A stretch of 64,000 nt of DNA from Ancistrus triradiatus (GCA_025084515.1 JAJAGP010000225.1:434001-498000), one strand, 5' to 3'. Positions 47,965-63,080 are shown, counted from the stretch's first letter. Numbers and translations: made by a program. Notes: generated by a model from the letters alone, not told the origin.

Positions 47965-50900
47965 ATTACTATTACGATTTACCTTACATCTTCCACTGGT
48001 CAGTGCATACCCAGGTCCACAGGAGGCACACCTGTATGAACCCTGGGTGTTAATACACTCCTGACCCGGGCACTGCAGTGGGACCTCACACTCATTCACA
48101 TCTAAAACACACATTTTGTATATTTTATTTGTTTTCAAATATTAAAAAATGGATTTCATCCAACATCATACACGGTTCAATGCTCACCAAAATATTACAA
48201 TTCATTGCTCACATTATTAATCAAGAAAACATTTCATCAACCTAATCAAGGATAAAGAAAACAGCATGTTATGCATGCTTCCAATAATCTCTGGTACAGA
48301 ACAATATCTTACTGCTTAGCTTTTACTTTATTAAAACCGCCAAGACGAAGACCACCTACTGCCAGTCTGTGCACATGTCCAAGGCTTCCAAACACCAGGC
48401 CTATAAGTTGACATTTAAATCCTATACTGATCAAGGCTTGATACTTCATAATCTTTGAGGTATATGACTCTTCCAAATATAAATCAAATGCACAGGATAT
48501 CCCGTATATCACCACCCTCTTTTGGCTCAAAGAAACAAAAAACAATACTGGTGTATTTGTAATTCCTAAGAAAATATCAGATGTTACATTAAACCACTCA
48601 GCTCTACCTGTGGAATGCTTACAGATTTTTTTCGCTCCTTAAATTTGGAGACTGGGCAGCAATCAGGTCCAACAGTCTGTCATGTTGGACAATGTACAGG
48701 CCTTTAAGAGAACTACATCCGTTCAAAATATGTGTGAGAGGAGTCATGCAACAAACAAAAAGGTGAATGAATCGACAGATACCAAAGTGCAAGATCATAT
48801 TTAGTTGGATGAATTTTTAGACGTGTTTTTACACCAAATATAAGAATCTCCTCCCTAACTACAGCATTTCTAAATACACACACACACGCATGCATACATA
48901 CATGCATATATACATACAATCAAAATAATCAAATAAAATAAACGCTATCTTGAATAAACAATACTACGAGTATCATGAGTATTATCAGGAGTCTGAACCA
49001 AAATGTTTAGGCACCCCAAATTCCATGTTTGATTCATTTTCTACACAAATGACAAGACAAGATAAAGTTTAAGACAAACAAACACTGGAAAAAAAGCATA
49101 ACACAAATGTGAGATAAAAGATGAAGCTTGTTCTACATATTAGCAGTAGATATAAGATGTGTAGAAGGTTGTGTACCTGTGCAGGTGTTTCCCTGTAGCT
49201 TGTAGCCAGTGTTACAGACACACCTGTAGCTGCCTGGAGTGTTCTCACAGTGCCCGCTAGAGCAGGGAGAGGGGCGCTGACGGCACTCATCGATATCTGT
49301 GTAACACCAGAAATATTAAATATACTGGATATACAGAATGAATGTGTGTGTGTGTGTGTGTGTGTGTGTTACCTGAGCACTGATCATTAAGGAGACCAAA
49401 TCCTGGCTTGCAGGACACACACCTGTAGGAGCCCTGAGAGTTCACACACTCTTTACCCGGACAGAGCAGCGGGTCATCACACTCATCAACATCTGAAACA
49501 CACAGGTCCAAACAGCACAGGTTCAAACACACCTTCATCACATCAGTGCTGTCCCAGAAAGGGGCAGAGATTTACCTGTGCAGGTATTGTTCTGTAGTTT
49601 GAACCCGGTCCTGCAAACACACCTGAAGCTGCCCTGTGTGTTCTCACACAGCCCGTTAGAGCAGGGGTTCGGGATCTGACGACACTCGTCAATATCTGTG
49701 ATCACATCGATTGATTACATAAATCAGATACGAGAACAGGTTAAATCTGTAAGGAGCTGGACACTCTCACCTGAGCACTGCGTTTGCTGGCTGTTACTCT
49801 GATATCCTGAAGGACACACACACCGAAAACTTCCCTCTGTGTTCTCACACTGACCGTACAAGCACGGCCTCGGGGTCAACACACACTCATTTTTGTCTGT
49901 GAAAACACACACAAATTGGTTTAAGGTGGTAGTAAGTTCGGGCTCCTGCAGATGGCGCTGCACGATTGTGATCGGGCAATAAATACCTTCGGGATGTGTG
50001 ACGGGGATTCAGAGAGAGAGAAGCGGTGGTACAAAGCAGAGTTTGTGTGGGAGATCAGATGTTAATGATTGGCAAAAAGGAGTGATTGCATTTGGGCGTG
50101 CCAAAGGCCATAGTGTGAAGGAAGTAGCTGAATTTGCAGGGGTATCAAAGCTTATGGTTAAAAATCCCAGTCTATAGGAAATTCTTGTAAGAATTTGAGG
50201 AGGTATTACACACTATCAGGTACGTTTCAGTCACAAGTGACTCATTTTTTGTTCGTATGTTATATAGTTTATGATATTTTCTTTACTACAATGGATTGGC
50301 ACCCTGTCTAGGGTTGCTCCTGCCTTGCTTGGCACCGACTCTCCCGCCACCCTGATTCTTTAAATATGTTCTCTCTTAATTTTTACATTTAGCTTATGTG
50401 TATTTAAACTATTACAAATAAATGTATTAATTAATTAGGTATATTTCTTACATATAACATCTAGGCTGCCCAAGGAGGTTTGGGTTCCTTTTTGAGTCTT
50501 GGTTGCATTGGGAACCACAAAATCCCGACATGTAACTACTGGTACCAAAACCAAAATACAAATCCCTAGCCGACAGATCGACTGACCATCACCTTGCCAG
50601 TGTTGGGATACAAACAGATCATGAGCAGCCCTCATGATCATACAATCACATCTACAATGTACATACACATGTACCTGTACAGATTCTATTCATTTCATCA
50701 TATCTTTTGCCCAAAGGCAACTGTAACGAAGGGGGAGGCGAGAAGGGGGTGTGGCCAGTAACACGGCTCAGTATTATTGTACGGTGCAATCTTTGTGGGC
50801 GACCCTGTCTGTAGGATCAAAGTGACCCCTGCTGAAAACCTGGCAGCTTAACGGGGTAGTGTGTCATTGCTGGCAAGACATTGTCACATTTGAGGAATGG

Positions 50901-53900
50901 CGAGGACGAGAGGCGAGGTCGGCAGCTTTTTGAGGTAAATTGCAAGTCACAGGTAGCAAGAGATGAGTTTGGTGAGATAACAGGGGTAAGATAATGAAGT
51001 TAGAGTGTATATGTACTCATTCTTTAGACAAAACACACACACACACGTGCATTAACACCCATACATCTCAGTCGGTGTTTCTGTGTGAGTGTTGTACAAC
51101 AGAAGCATGAAGCTTCTCACCTTGGCATCGACCTGCATGAGAGTTGAAGATGAATCCAGGATCACACACACATGTGTGTTTACCTCCAGCCACATCCACA
51201 CAGCGACCTGAACCGCAGATCTGGGGGTCCGTTTCACACACCCGCTTATCTGTAACGCACACAGACATTTTATTTGAACTTTTATTAAACATTTGAATAC
51301 AGTAATGTGCAAAAGTCTTAGGCCACCATTAGAATAGATATACCATAGTTTTAGCAACAGTATAATGACCATATAGAATTCTATCTCAGGCACTTTTTTA
51401 GAATACAACCAGAAAATAGAGGAAATGTACATGCAGTATTAAAAACTGAAAAAAAAACCAGCTTCTATAGGCTATGGTGACAAGTATTTAGTGTTTCCTC
51501 CGTTTACACTTGAGCAATAGCAGCACGTTGACCCTTCTACAGAAGCTTAATCAGGAATGGTCTTTTTGGAAGGGAAGCAGCCAAAAACACCTTTTCAGAA
51601 TGGGAACAGGATGAAAATGCTAAGATATACTAATGCTCACTAAAGCTTAGTGTATTTATGACATATTTAAAGCTTCCATGTCTTACCACATGATGTCCTT
51701 TTGTGACGCTTAACGTTAAATCGCATGAAACTGTTATCCCTTCATTAATTTAATCACGTGTTGCACATTTTCTCATTACAGAACGTCATCAGAACACCTC
51801 TAAAAAGTAAACATGAAGACTAGAGAAAAAACAGTAAATCAGAAAAGGTCTTAAATGGTCACTAATTCAGGATAAATTTAAAGAATTTCTTACCCCTTCT
51901 GGGTGGAAGTGGGCGGGCTGTCGCTGGTACTGGAGCAGGTCTGATTGGAGGAACAGGCTGTCTGTTTATTGAAGGTCTGCTGGTTTGGGTCCTTATAACC
52001 GCTGTTGATGGGAAAAAGTAAATGCATATCTAAGAGTTACTCCTATGCTCATAAACCCCCCCGGTACAACTTGCGTTTCTCGCTTCTATTCACCAGCAGG
52101 TGGCAGACTTCTATGAGGCTGAAGCCATATAGATCGAGCTAAGCTTGCGGTCCCAAACGATTTACACAGTTACAGTATATTTAGCTGAACACCAACTTTC
52201 CAATGTATGTTTTTTACAGAACTGTACCCTCACCAGACACTTTATTAGGTACACGTTACTAGTACCGGGTTGTACCTGCGTTTAACTTCAGAACTGCCTT
52301 CATTTTTCGTGGCACAGATTAAAAAAATTATTTTGCTCCATATTGACATGACATGACATGCCAAGAAAATATAACACTATTACACCACTAACAGCCTGAA
52401 CCATTGATACAAGATAGGATGGATCGATGCTTTCTTGTTGTTTATGCCAAATTCTGACCCGACCATCTGTTTGTCAGCAGAAATCGAGACTCATCAGACC
52501 AGACAACGTTTTTCCAATCTTCTACTGTCCAATTTTGGTGAGACTGTGTGAATTGTAGCCTCACTTTTCTGTTCTTAGCTGACAGGAGTAACAACACCCG
52601 GTGGCATCTTCTGCTGTTGTAGCCCATCTTCTTCAAGGTTTGACTGGTTCTCCATTCAGAGATGCTCTTCTGCAGACCTTGGTTGTAATGAGTGATTATT
52701 TGAATTACTGTTGAGTTACTTTCTATCAATTTAAACCAGTCTGCATTCTCCTCTGACCTCGACTATCACCAAGGCATTTTCACCCAAAGAACTGTCCTCA
52801 CTGGATATTTTTCTCTTTTTTGTCCATTCTCTGTAAACCCCAGAGGTGGCGCTGTGTGTGAAAATCCCAGTAGGACAGCAGTTTCTGAAATACTCAGGCC
52901 AGTCTGTCTAGCACCAATAACCAAGCCATGTTCAAAGTCACTTAAATCACCCCTATTCTGATGCTCGGTTTGAACTTCAGCAGCTCGTCTTGATCATGTC
53001 TACATGAATAAATGCACTGCTATATGTTACGGCTATGTGATTGGCTGATTAGATATTTGCATTAACGAGCAGTTGAACAGGTGTACCTAATAAAGTAGCC
53101 GGTGAGTGTATATCATATCATAACTCTCTGTACATCCATACAGTATAAATCTTGTTTCTTAACTGTAATTTAACCTGCAGATACTCACAGGGAAGCTCTC
53201 TGATTGCCTGCTTGGTGGGCCTGGCAGGGTTTGGCAGAGGTTCGGTCTTGGTGATGAGAACGTTGGAGGTGTACGGCTGCCTCTGAATGGTGTTCGTCTG
53301 GTGGATCCTGATATAGTGGTTGATGGTGGGTGTTTGTGGTCTTGCGGGGATTGGATTGTTCGGCGGTTGGTGTCGTGTCGTGGACTGTGATACTGAGGGT
53401 TCGTGTCTGCTGACCGTAGTGGAGGTGCGATTGGCACCAGGAGCCGGAGGGAGATGGTTTGGGTCTATGAGTCTGTGGTGTAGTTTAATGGTGTTGGGGG
53501 AGTAATGGTAGCCAGGACCAGCAGGACAGATCTCCTTAAACTCAGCTGTGAAGACACAAAAATGAAGCCATGTCATTTCAGAGTGCCCTAAACACCATTT
53601 ATTCTCTGAAGTGGTACCTCTGTACATGTCGTTCATTTGTTCCAGAAGGTGCGAGTGCCAAAAGCGATGAGTGCCAAGAGAATTTTCCATAAGGAATAAT
53701 GTAAATTGAATATTATATATCACCTTCATAGGACTCATGGTGACTTATTTGCACCAAGAATATGTGTTAAAAAACACACAGTGGATTTTAAGGGACTCCT
53801 CCCCCAGTCAAAGCTTAGCCCCCTTGATGACAGGTACTGCTGAGCCACCGATGACTGAACTCACACAAAAAAAATCTCAGAAACTCACCAGATCCGAAGT

Positions 53901-56900
53901 AAGGACAGGCCTCACACTTGTGGCCCCAGGCTTTCCCGACGCGGCTGCAGCAGCAGATCTGCTTGGTGATGTTTTTCAAGATGGGTAAAGAGCAGGAACC
54001 CTGAGTGACGACACGGAAACACTGATCCTTCTCCTCTGAGATCACCTTCTGAGCTGCGCAGAGGAAAAACTGGGGTGACGCACGGCAGCAACGCAAAAAG
54101 ATCGAATGGACACTCGACGTACAGCACTGTCATCATGCCAGGGTGTTAAGATTTAGAGTAGCAGAAAGTCATACGACACACAGACTGTCTCATGCCTTGC
54201 AAGACCTTCTGTTGTATAAGCTCAGGTTTCGTTATAGGCCAGTAAAACAACATTTATTAGAACATTAATGAAGTTGCATGAGGAATGAGGTACAGCTCTG
54301 GCTGAAAACTGCAATCACGCCTTCCCTTAAAGGATGACATCTTATTTGTGCAATTTTCCTCCACAGCAAGTAACACATGACACATGACGTGGGTTTACAA
54401 GAAACAATTCTGTATTTAGATGAAGCACACATAGAGCAGTGCTTAAGCCTTGATGAAGTTGAGGGTTTGAATGCCAGCTCTACCAAGGTGCCACTGTTGA
54501 GCCCTTGAACAAGGCCCATAACCCCTTCAGCTACACGAGCGCCGGTCCTGGCTCACCCTGCGCTCTGAGCCCAACTTGGGTAGCTGGGATATATGGAGCG
54601 AAAAAATATTGTTGTACTTGTACATTGTATAAGTATAATTATACTTTCCTCAATACTGAAATAGCAACATCAAGAAGGAAAGTTATGCAAATCGAGGAAG
54701 GTGTCGCTAAGATCTGCAATGATCAAATTTTCAAGCATCTAGCTCCAATCTGTGGTATGTGGGAGGGGCATAAAAGCCAGATTGAAATTTGTTTTAGCCA
54801 CATAAAACCTCAAAAATCAGATCATGGTGTGGGATGGTCGTACGATGCCTCTAAATCGAGACGTTTTGAATATTTTGTTTTTGTTGCATATCATTAACAT
54901 GTCTGTCGATCCTGTGATTTCCATAACCCCATCACTTCTCCTTACTGGTGTTGCAATATCAATGTTGAGAAGTGCATAAAGGCTGATTAACTGTTTATTT
55001 TAGTATAGTCCTAACCGATGGCCATGGAACTCCAGAACATGCTAGAACCCAACACACATCACCAGAATGCTCTGGAAACCTGAGCTTGGTATCGGTCCTT
55101 TTGTTGGAACAGACAATTTCAGACACCCCCTCAGTCTCGGCGATGCTGTGCCAGTGATAAGACGTGCCAAAACTGCGTTCACCTCAATGGCTATAAAGTT
55201 TCACTTTATATGTCAATTATTCCATGTCTTATTGGTTATAATTATTATTATTGTGTTACATTCCTTTGCTGTATTCATGCTTTTACATACAATCATCAAT
55301 TACATTAATTACACACAAATATAGGCGTAAAAAACAATAATTTCGGGGTCAGGAATGGATTGATCCTATTTATGTTACTTCTTAGGGGGAAATTTGATCC
55401 CGACTTCGACTAAAGCTGAGTTTGAATGGCCTTCTGGAACCAATTAATTTCATATTCCTGAGGTTCCTCTGTATTTACAAAACTGGTAGGATAATCATAA
55501 TGCATTGTGTATCTGATGAATAACATAGGGTCATTCCAGGATTGGAGAATATTTTCTGCCCCAAACTTTGAATTTCAAATAATCCATGTACGTGCACTTT
55601 TTTGGTGTGTAGAAAAAAGTGGTTCCAAATGATTATTTAAAATACAGAATTGCTCTCAAGCACCCCTAAAATGGTATTTCTCTCTTGTCCAAACCTTCTT
55701 GATCAAATTTCATATTTTTAATAGTTAAAATGACTAAAAATTATTATTAAAAAACAATTTATAATAGTTAAAATAAGTTTTAAATGTCATTTTTTTGGTA
55801 TGATTTTATTGATATACAATTTTTTAAATATTCAATTTTAAATAACAGTAATTATGCACTGGTGCCCCACAACATGCATCCAATCTTCTTACCAAAACCT
55901 ATTTAGCATGACAAAGGGAGAGAAGAAACAGTGCGTCACATGACACAGCGGAACTGACATCATCAAGTCTTTGGGAAGACCAAAGGTTTCAAAGTTTTCT
56001 TTCTTTATTCCTATAACTTAGGTTGTTCATGACTTTGACACTGGCATTACATTTCACAGCTGACCTCTATTCCTGAGAAGAGAAAAAAAACTTCTCAGTT
56101 TAAAACAAACACTTCTCAGAAAAACAAAACACAGAAGGTCTATCGCTTGTAGGACAAAAGACAAACTGAGGAGATACTGAGAATCGAAAACAAGCGTGAG
56201 GAGCGATGCACTGCTCTGCAGAAGCTCGGGCACAGACGCGACACAAACACACACAGCCTAACAAGCCACCACAGAGGCATGAACAATTACACAACCAGAG
56301 TTTAGTATTATAAGCTATACAAACACAACAGACAGAGCAGAGTCAAAAACAAGCATGGGCGAGCAAAAACAGAACATCGCAGCACGACGGGAAAGCCTCG
56401 CAAACGGGCGACAAACGTCAAACACAGCAATGGCTAAATGAAAGAGGCGTGGCTACAGCGTCACACAGCTAAAACCTTCAGCCAGGCTGTCAGAGAAAGT
56501 GTTGGTAGCCTTCTACTTTCCTGACGTTTGAACCTGACTTTTTCATGTGCTGATGTTGATTCGCAGATTTATCATCAGGATATCTTCATTGTATCTTCAT
56601 CAAACATGGAGAACACATCATATCCCACTGTCTGCCTTAGAATATAGGCAAGATTTTTAGACTGTGTATCACATTCCTAGCTTAAGATGAGAATCAGGGA
56701 CCTTTGTTTAATGACTAGAATTAGACTAAATGTTATTAGTCTTATTTCAAATCAAACTTGTTTTAAAAAATGGTCGCAAGACATTATCTTGCTCTCAACT
56801 GCTCTGCAAGCGTTTCTTCTCACTGGAGGTTTAACAGCTGGGGCTTGTTCCGAGTGCTTTGTTCTTTTGCCATTGGACATTTGCTTTGTCTGCAAGTGCG

Positions 56901-59325
56901 GTACACCTGCTCTTGGCACTTCTCTACGATTTGCAATGAGCTTTGATGTTCGGGCTTGTATAGCCTTACTCGAACGCTCGCTCTGCATGCTGTTCTATGA
57001 ACTCCTTTGAGCTGTCCTTCCACTTTCAGACTTTATGATCACTGCTCGTCACTACTTCTCACTTTGAGGTTGTGGCTTAATACTCTTTCGTTCTGTTTCT
57101 CGTTGTTATGCGTTCTTTCCGTTTCACTGTTTTGCACAACTGGCTCATGGCCAGTTGTCTCCATTGGTGCAATCCAGCCTCTTACCACCAGCATCATTAC
57201 AAATACAATGGAATAATGGGAATAGTTTTGTTTCAAAGTGTAATTTACCTCGTGTAATTTGTAAACATCATGTAGCTTAGTTCTACAGAAAGCAACTTGA
57301 TATAATAGCATCCAGTTACAGATGCGATTAAAACTGTTATAAATAAACTGAGACTTCAGGTTTATGTGCTGTAGGAGGCGCCATCTCTTCCCTGGGTTTG
57401 CTGTAGCTGTGTGACCCTGCAGCCATGCCGCTGTTCCTGGTTTCCTCAGTACTTACAGATACAGAGGCCCCGTGAGGCGTCCAGTAAGAAGCCCTCTTTG
57501 CACACACAGCTGTAGCTCCCCCGTGTGTTCACACACTTCCCGTTCTCACAGAAACCCGGCTCCACACACTCGTTTATGTCTACACCAGAGGAGGAACATG
57601 AAAGCTGTGTGCGTGATGCTTCCATCGACCAGTTTTTACAGGAATGCTTTTTGGTTAACATGTCCATCAAGCATAGTTTGTTATTTCTTGTGAGGAAATT
57701 TGTTCCTGTATATTTAAATCCCAGCCTCTTTTTAATGATGTCAGTTTAATATAGTCGTACAGGGGTTTCTGATTGACACTCCTTTGTTATAGCATGTTAG
57801 AGAATTAAGATGGTATCGTAGACCACTGTGCCCCCGTAAGTGCTCGCCTTTTTCATTCAGCACTCAAGCAAAGACTGAGTGTCCCTCTCCAATATTAGTG
57901 CTTTTTACTGCATCAAATCCGAACAGAGTTTAAGTTCTTACTCTGTATGTTGTTTGCACTAGCATGAGGTAACATCTACTAGGAATCATATTTCTGCAAG
58001 TCCCCCTGGATAAGGGCATTTATTAAATGCCTCAAATGTAAATGTCCTGTTGTTCCAGTCAATTTTATCCAGTTTGGTCAGTTTCTCTGGCATAACTCTG
58101 CTTTCTGTTATCTGACTGACGTAACGTTTTAGGACTTTGCCCAGACTATGGATATTAATACACTAAATTAGCAAGAACTGGTTTAATGGATTAGCTTTCA
58201 GGGCATTCCTTCAAATTTCCTTCAAACATCTGAGGTTCTAGTGAACAGAATTAGCAAATGGAGCAAATATTGTGATAATGACAAGGAAAGTGGTTTGGTC
58301 ATAACAAATGTTTTTAAAATATTTTATAACTGGTTTTAGGGACACGACCAAGAATTTGACCCCAAATATCAAGGACAGAACACAACAGGGGGTTGAAACC
58401 TCTCAGGCCTCAACCTCACACCCTCCAGCCCACCATGGCCAACTGTCTGCCCTCAGTGCCCTCTTTTTTGAAAAACAAAATATGGTGGCTCTGTTTTAAA
58501 ACACTAACCCGATAAAATAAAAACAATCTGGACAAGAGCAGGAAGTAAAAAGTAATGTGGTTCTGAATGGCTTCTCCTACTTTCATTTATTCAGTGAGTT
58601 TTTATGATGAGATAATGGGTTGTGTATTTTATAACCCCACCCAAAAACCCTAACCCGGCACCATCCACAGATAATAAACAGGGGACCACAATTAGGTTGA
58701 ACATCAGTGAGAGTAGGGCGGGGCTTTGGGTATAACAGAGCCTAGGGATACAAGGTGGACCAGTAACTTTCATTCAATCAACAGATCATGGAAATGGATT
58801 ATATACAAAGAAAAGAAGTTATCAAGTCACTTAACTTCTGAAATGCTGCAGAAAAGCACTAGTGGACCACACACACACACCACAACACACACCACACACA
58901 CACACCACACACACACACCACACACACACACACACACAGAGTAATCCTGTCCTAGATCTAAATCAAGAATTAACAAGTTATCTGAAACAAAAAACAAAAT
59001 GATCTGAAGATCGGCTGTTCTGCAGAAAGACACACACAAACACATAAACACACAACCAGTAGAGTAACAAACCACACAAACACAGATATTTGAGGAGTAA
59101 CACACATCAAAAACACACAAACACACCAAAAACACACACTCTAGTTACAAACACACAAATACAAACACACACACACACACACACCCTGGGAGAATAACAA
59201 CCACACCAAACACAGACAACTGAAGAGTACCACACACACACACACACACTACACACACACACAACACACACCCACGAGTTAGCAAACACACAAATACAGA
59301 AACTGGAAGAGTACCACACATACAG

Positions 59326-59356
<31 letters not shown>

Positions 59357-59943
59357 TCACACACATGCACACACACACACAAGTAGAGTAACAAAACCAG
59401 ACAAACTGAAGGTGACACACACACCCACACCACAGACACACACACAAGTAGAGTAACAAACACAAACAACTGAAGAGTATGACCACACACACACCACACA
59501 CACCACACACACACACACACACACGCACACAGCACACACCACAACGCGTACAGACACAGACACACGCACAACAAGTACAGTAACAAACACAGACACTGAG
59601 AGTACCACACACATACACACACACACCGACACCCACACACACAGGCACACAGACACAGACACACACACACAAGTAGAGTAACAAACACAGGACAAACTGA
59701 GAAGAGTACCACACACACACACACACCCACACACACACATGCACACAAGTAGAGTAACAAACACAGACAACTGAAGAGTGAGTATCACACACACACACGC
59801 ACACACAACACACGCACACAAGTAGAGTAACAATACACAGACAACTGAAGAGTACCCACACACACACCCACACACAAACAAACTCACACACACACAGAGC
59901 ACACACACAAGTAGTAGTAACAAACACAGACAACTGAAGAGTG

Positions 59944-59994
<51 letters not shown>

Positions 59995-62900
59995 ACACGC
60001 ACACAAGTAGAGTAACAAACACAGACAACTGAAGAGTGCCACACACACACAAACAAACTCACACCCACACACAGACACACACACAAGTAGAGTAACAAAC
60101 ACAGACAACTGAAGAGTGCCCCACACACAACACACACACACACACACACGCAACACAAGTAGAGTAACAAAACACAGACAACTGAAGAGTGCCACACACA
60201 CACAAACAAAACTCACACACACACAGACACACACACAAGTAGAGTAACAAACACAGACAACTGAAGAGTGCCACACACAACACACACACACACACACACT
60301 AGAGGTGGCTAAACTGGTACTGTGGTACTGGGAGTACTTACCCACACACTGTGTTCCGTTCACTCTCTCAAAGCCTTTTGGGCAACTTCCTGTAGAGATC
60401 AGACACATTTACTCGTCTTATGAAAACGTTTATGATTTGGTGTTATATACAGGTATGTGAATTTTAATGCACCTGCCAGTCAACGAAGCAACAAATGCTT
60501 TTCAAAATCATCACACATAACACATATTTTCCATAAAAGTGCTGCCGCTGGTGGTGTTTTAGTCAACATTAAGCGTCTGTTAGTCACCAAAGTGTCAGGC
60601 GGGAGAAACCGATGGTGAGAACATTGTCTGTGATTACAACTAAGCAGCTTAATTATCTATTAAATCAGACATTCGTTTGTTTATTAAATCTCCAGACAGG
60701 CAGTGGGAAGAAAATACAGTTCTGTGCAAAAATCTTAGGCCACCACTAGATTTGCTGTTTTGGCAAAGGTATACCATATATAACAAATTGTCAATGACTG
60801 GACCTTAGCCTTTTCTCCCGGGTCCCCTTCCAAAAAAAGTGGTTTCTTGGCTGCTATCCTTCCAAAAAGTCCATTCCTGATCAAGGATCTTCAGAATGTA
60901 GAAGGGTCAACTTGGCATCCCGATGAAGCTGCCAGATGCTGCTATTGCTCAAGTGTAAGGGGAGGAAACACTACTAATAGCTGCCACTGTTCCTACAAGA
61001 AGTTACATTTTTTTCAGATTCTTGTTTCAGTTTTTTAATACTGCATACAAATTTCCTGTATTTTCTGGTTGTATTGTAATAAAGAGACTGAGAAATAACT
61101 GTACATAGTAATTCTACCGTTGCTAAAACAATGCCATAGCTAATCTAATGGTGGCCTAAGATTTTGCAGATCCAGCGAGAACATACCAAACTCCAGAAAA
61201 TAGTAACCACAGCCAAGGATCAAACAAAGGACTGAGTGCTTCAGTGGTGAGGTTTAACCGGCGTTAAATCGCTCCGTCCTTTTGATTATTTATCTTACAC
61301 AAAACGCCGAGACGTAACCTAACGAACGTTTATATTTCGTTAACCTTTAACTGGTGTTACAGAAGAATGATGAGCTCTAGTCTAAATCTGATAAATAAAA
61401 GCAGCTGAAGTTTTTCCATATAAACGGAATGAAGCACAGAGCCAAGACTAACAGCTCTCTGAGTGATGAATTATTAAAATATATCCGTTCTTGAATTGAA
61501 ATGTTTATTAAAAAAATGTCCAAATCCTTTATCCACAGATCAAAAACGTTTCATGTTGGTTAAACAAACAGAGAAAATATCAAGGGAGAGTGAGATAAAG
61601 TTTATCCTAAAACCTTCTGTAATCTTCATGTCTTCATCATCTTCTTCTTCCCACATATTTAACATCCGTGACCGATGTTAGCTCAGGGCTACGTATCAAA
61701 CTGATGTCCACAAGAATGCTCAGATCATCACACTCCCTCCAACAGCTCGTCTTCTTCCCACAATGCATCCTGGTGTCATCACATCTGACCTTCTTCCACT
61801 GCTCCGAGGTCCGGTTCCAACACTCGTGCAGATGTTTTCATTGGTAGACAGGCAGCATAGTTAACACTCTGACCCATGCAGCCCCATACTCAGCAGGGGG
61901 CACTGTACTGTGTGTTATGACATGTTCCTTCTGTCACTAGGATTCAACATTTCTGTGTCGCCTATTCCTGGTTTGTCCCTCCTCGGACCCCTGTTGGTAG
62001 ATACTCACCACTGCTGATTGGGAGCACCCCATGACACTTGTTGTTGTTGGGCCCATTCATCACCATAATGATTTGTCCAGTGTAGGTCAGAACGGTCTAG
62101 ATTGAGAGCAATTTGTTGAAACAACCATCCTGCTTCTCTCAGTCCAATGATGCGCCCCCCTCTCAAAGTCTGTCCACTGGGCAAAATGTCTTCGAATGCA
62201 TCTAGCAGTCAACAATCTCTCACCAAGAGGTACATTACCCAAAAGTATCCTCTGAGAGCCTTTTTATAGGCCAGTGGGGGAAGCACTTTTACGCCCTCCT
62301 GTGGCAAGCCAATGTCTAAGGAGGGCGTAACCTGTAATCATTTATATTTCTGCCTGAGACAGAACTGCATGCAGATCCCACATTTCTGTCTGGGTGCATT
62401 TTTTGTCAATATATGTATTTAGCTCATGTTTATTTACACTATTATTATAAATGTATTAATTAGATTAACTCAGTTTAATCCTTACATATAACATCTGGCA
62501 TGCCTGGTTAGGATGGGTTCCTGTCCTCCCAAGGTTTCTTCCTTATAAGGTTTAGGGAGTTTGTCGCCCTAGGCTTGCTCAGTTAGGGCTTTTTGAGACA
62601 ATGCTGCATTGCCATAGAAATAAATCTGACTTTGGCTTTTGACTTTGTTGTAATGAGGTAATTAAGTTCATTTGTTATTCAGTCTGTGTGGTCAGAATGT
62701 TTTGGCTCTTCAGTTTGTATTGTATACATAAAGTTACACTAGGGGCTGTAAAATCCCATCATCGTCACCCTGTCCTGTTTGAATAATGGCGAAAATATTT
62801 ATTCTATCGTACATTTGGCATGTTTTATTAATACAGATTTATTTATTTTAAACAATACAGTCGATGTCAAAAATTCATCACATTTAACTCCAGATTTTAA

Positions 62901-63041
62901 CAGCTGTGAAATTAGAAGAGAGATCAAGTTGAATGAAAACATTGTGGTGAGGATTAAGTGCTTTAATGTGCAGAAATGTGTTTATGTGTAGAAACTGTGT
63001 GTGAGGCAGTGCAGCTTGACTCATATTGCTCTGAGTGTGTT

Positions 63042-63080
<39 letters not shown>

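Noticed and set aside
54505..54897. 130-codon plus-strand open frame in an ltbp4 intron
   Set aside because: No domain, no splice partner, and its start overlaps a SINE-like repeat.
59145..60209. 354-codon minus-strand open frame, Cys/Val/Leu-rich
   Set aside because: It is the translation of a CA-rich minisatellite; two other frames are open over the same bases and no domain is present.
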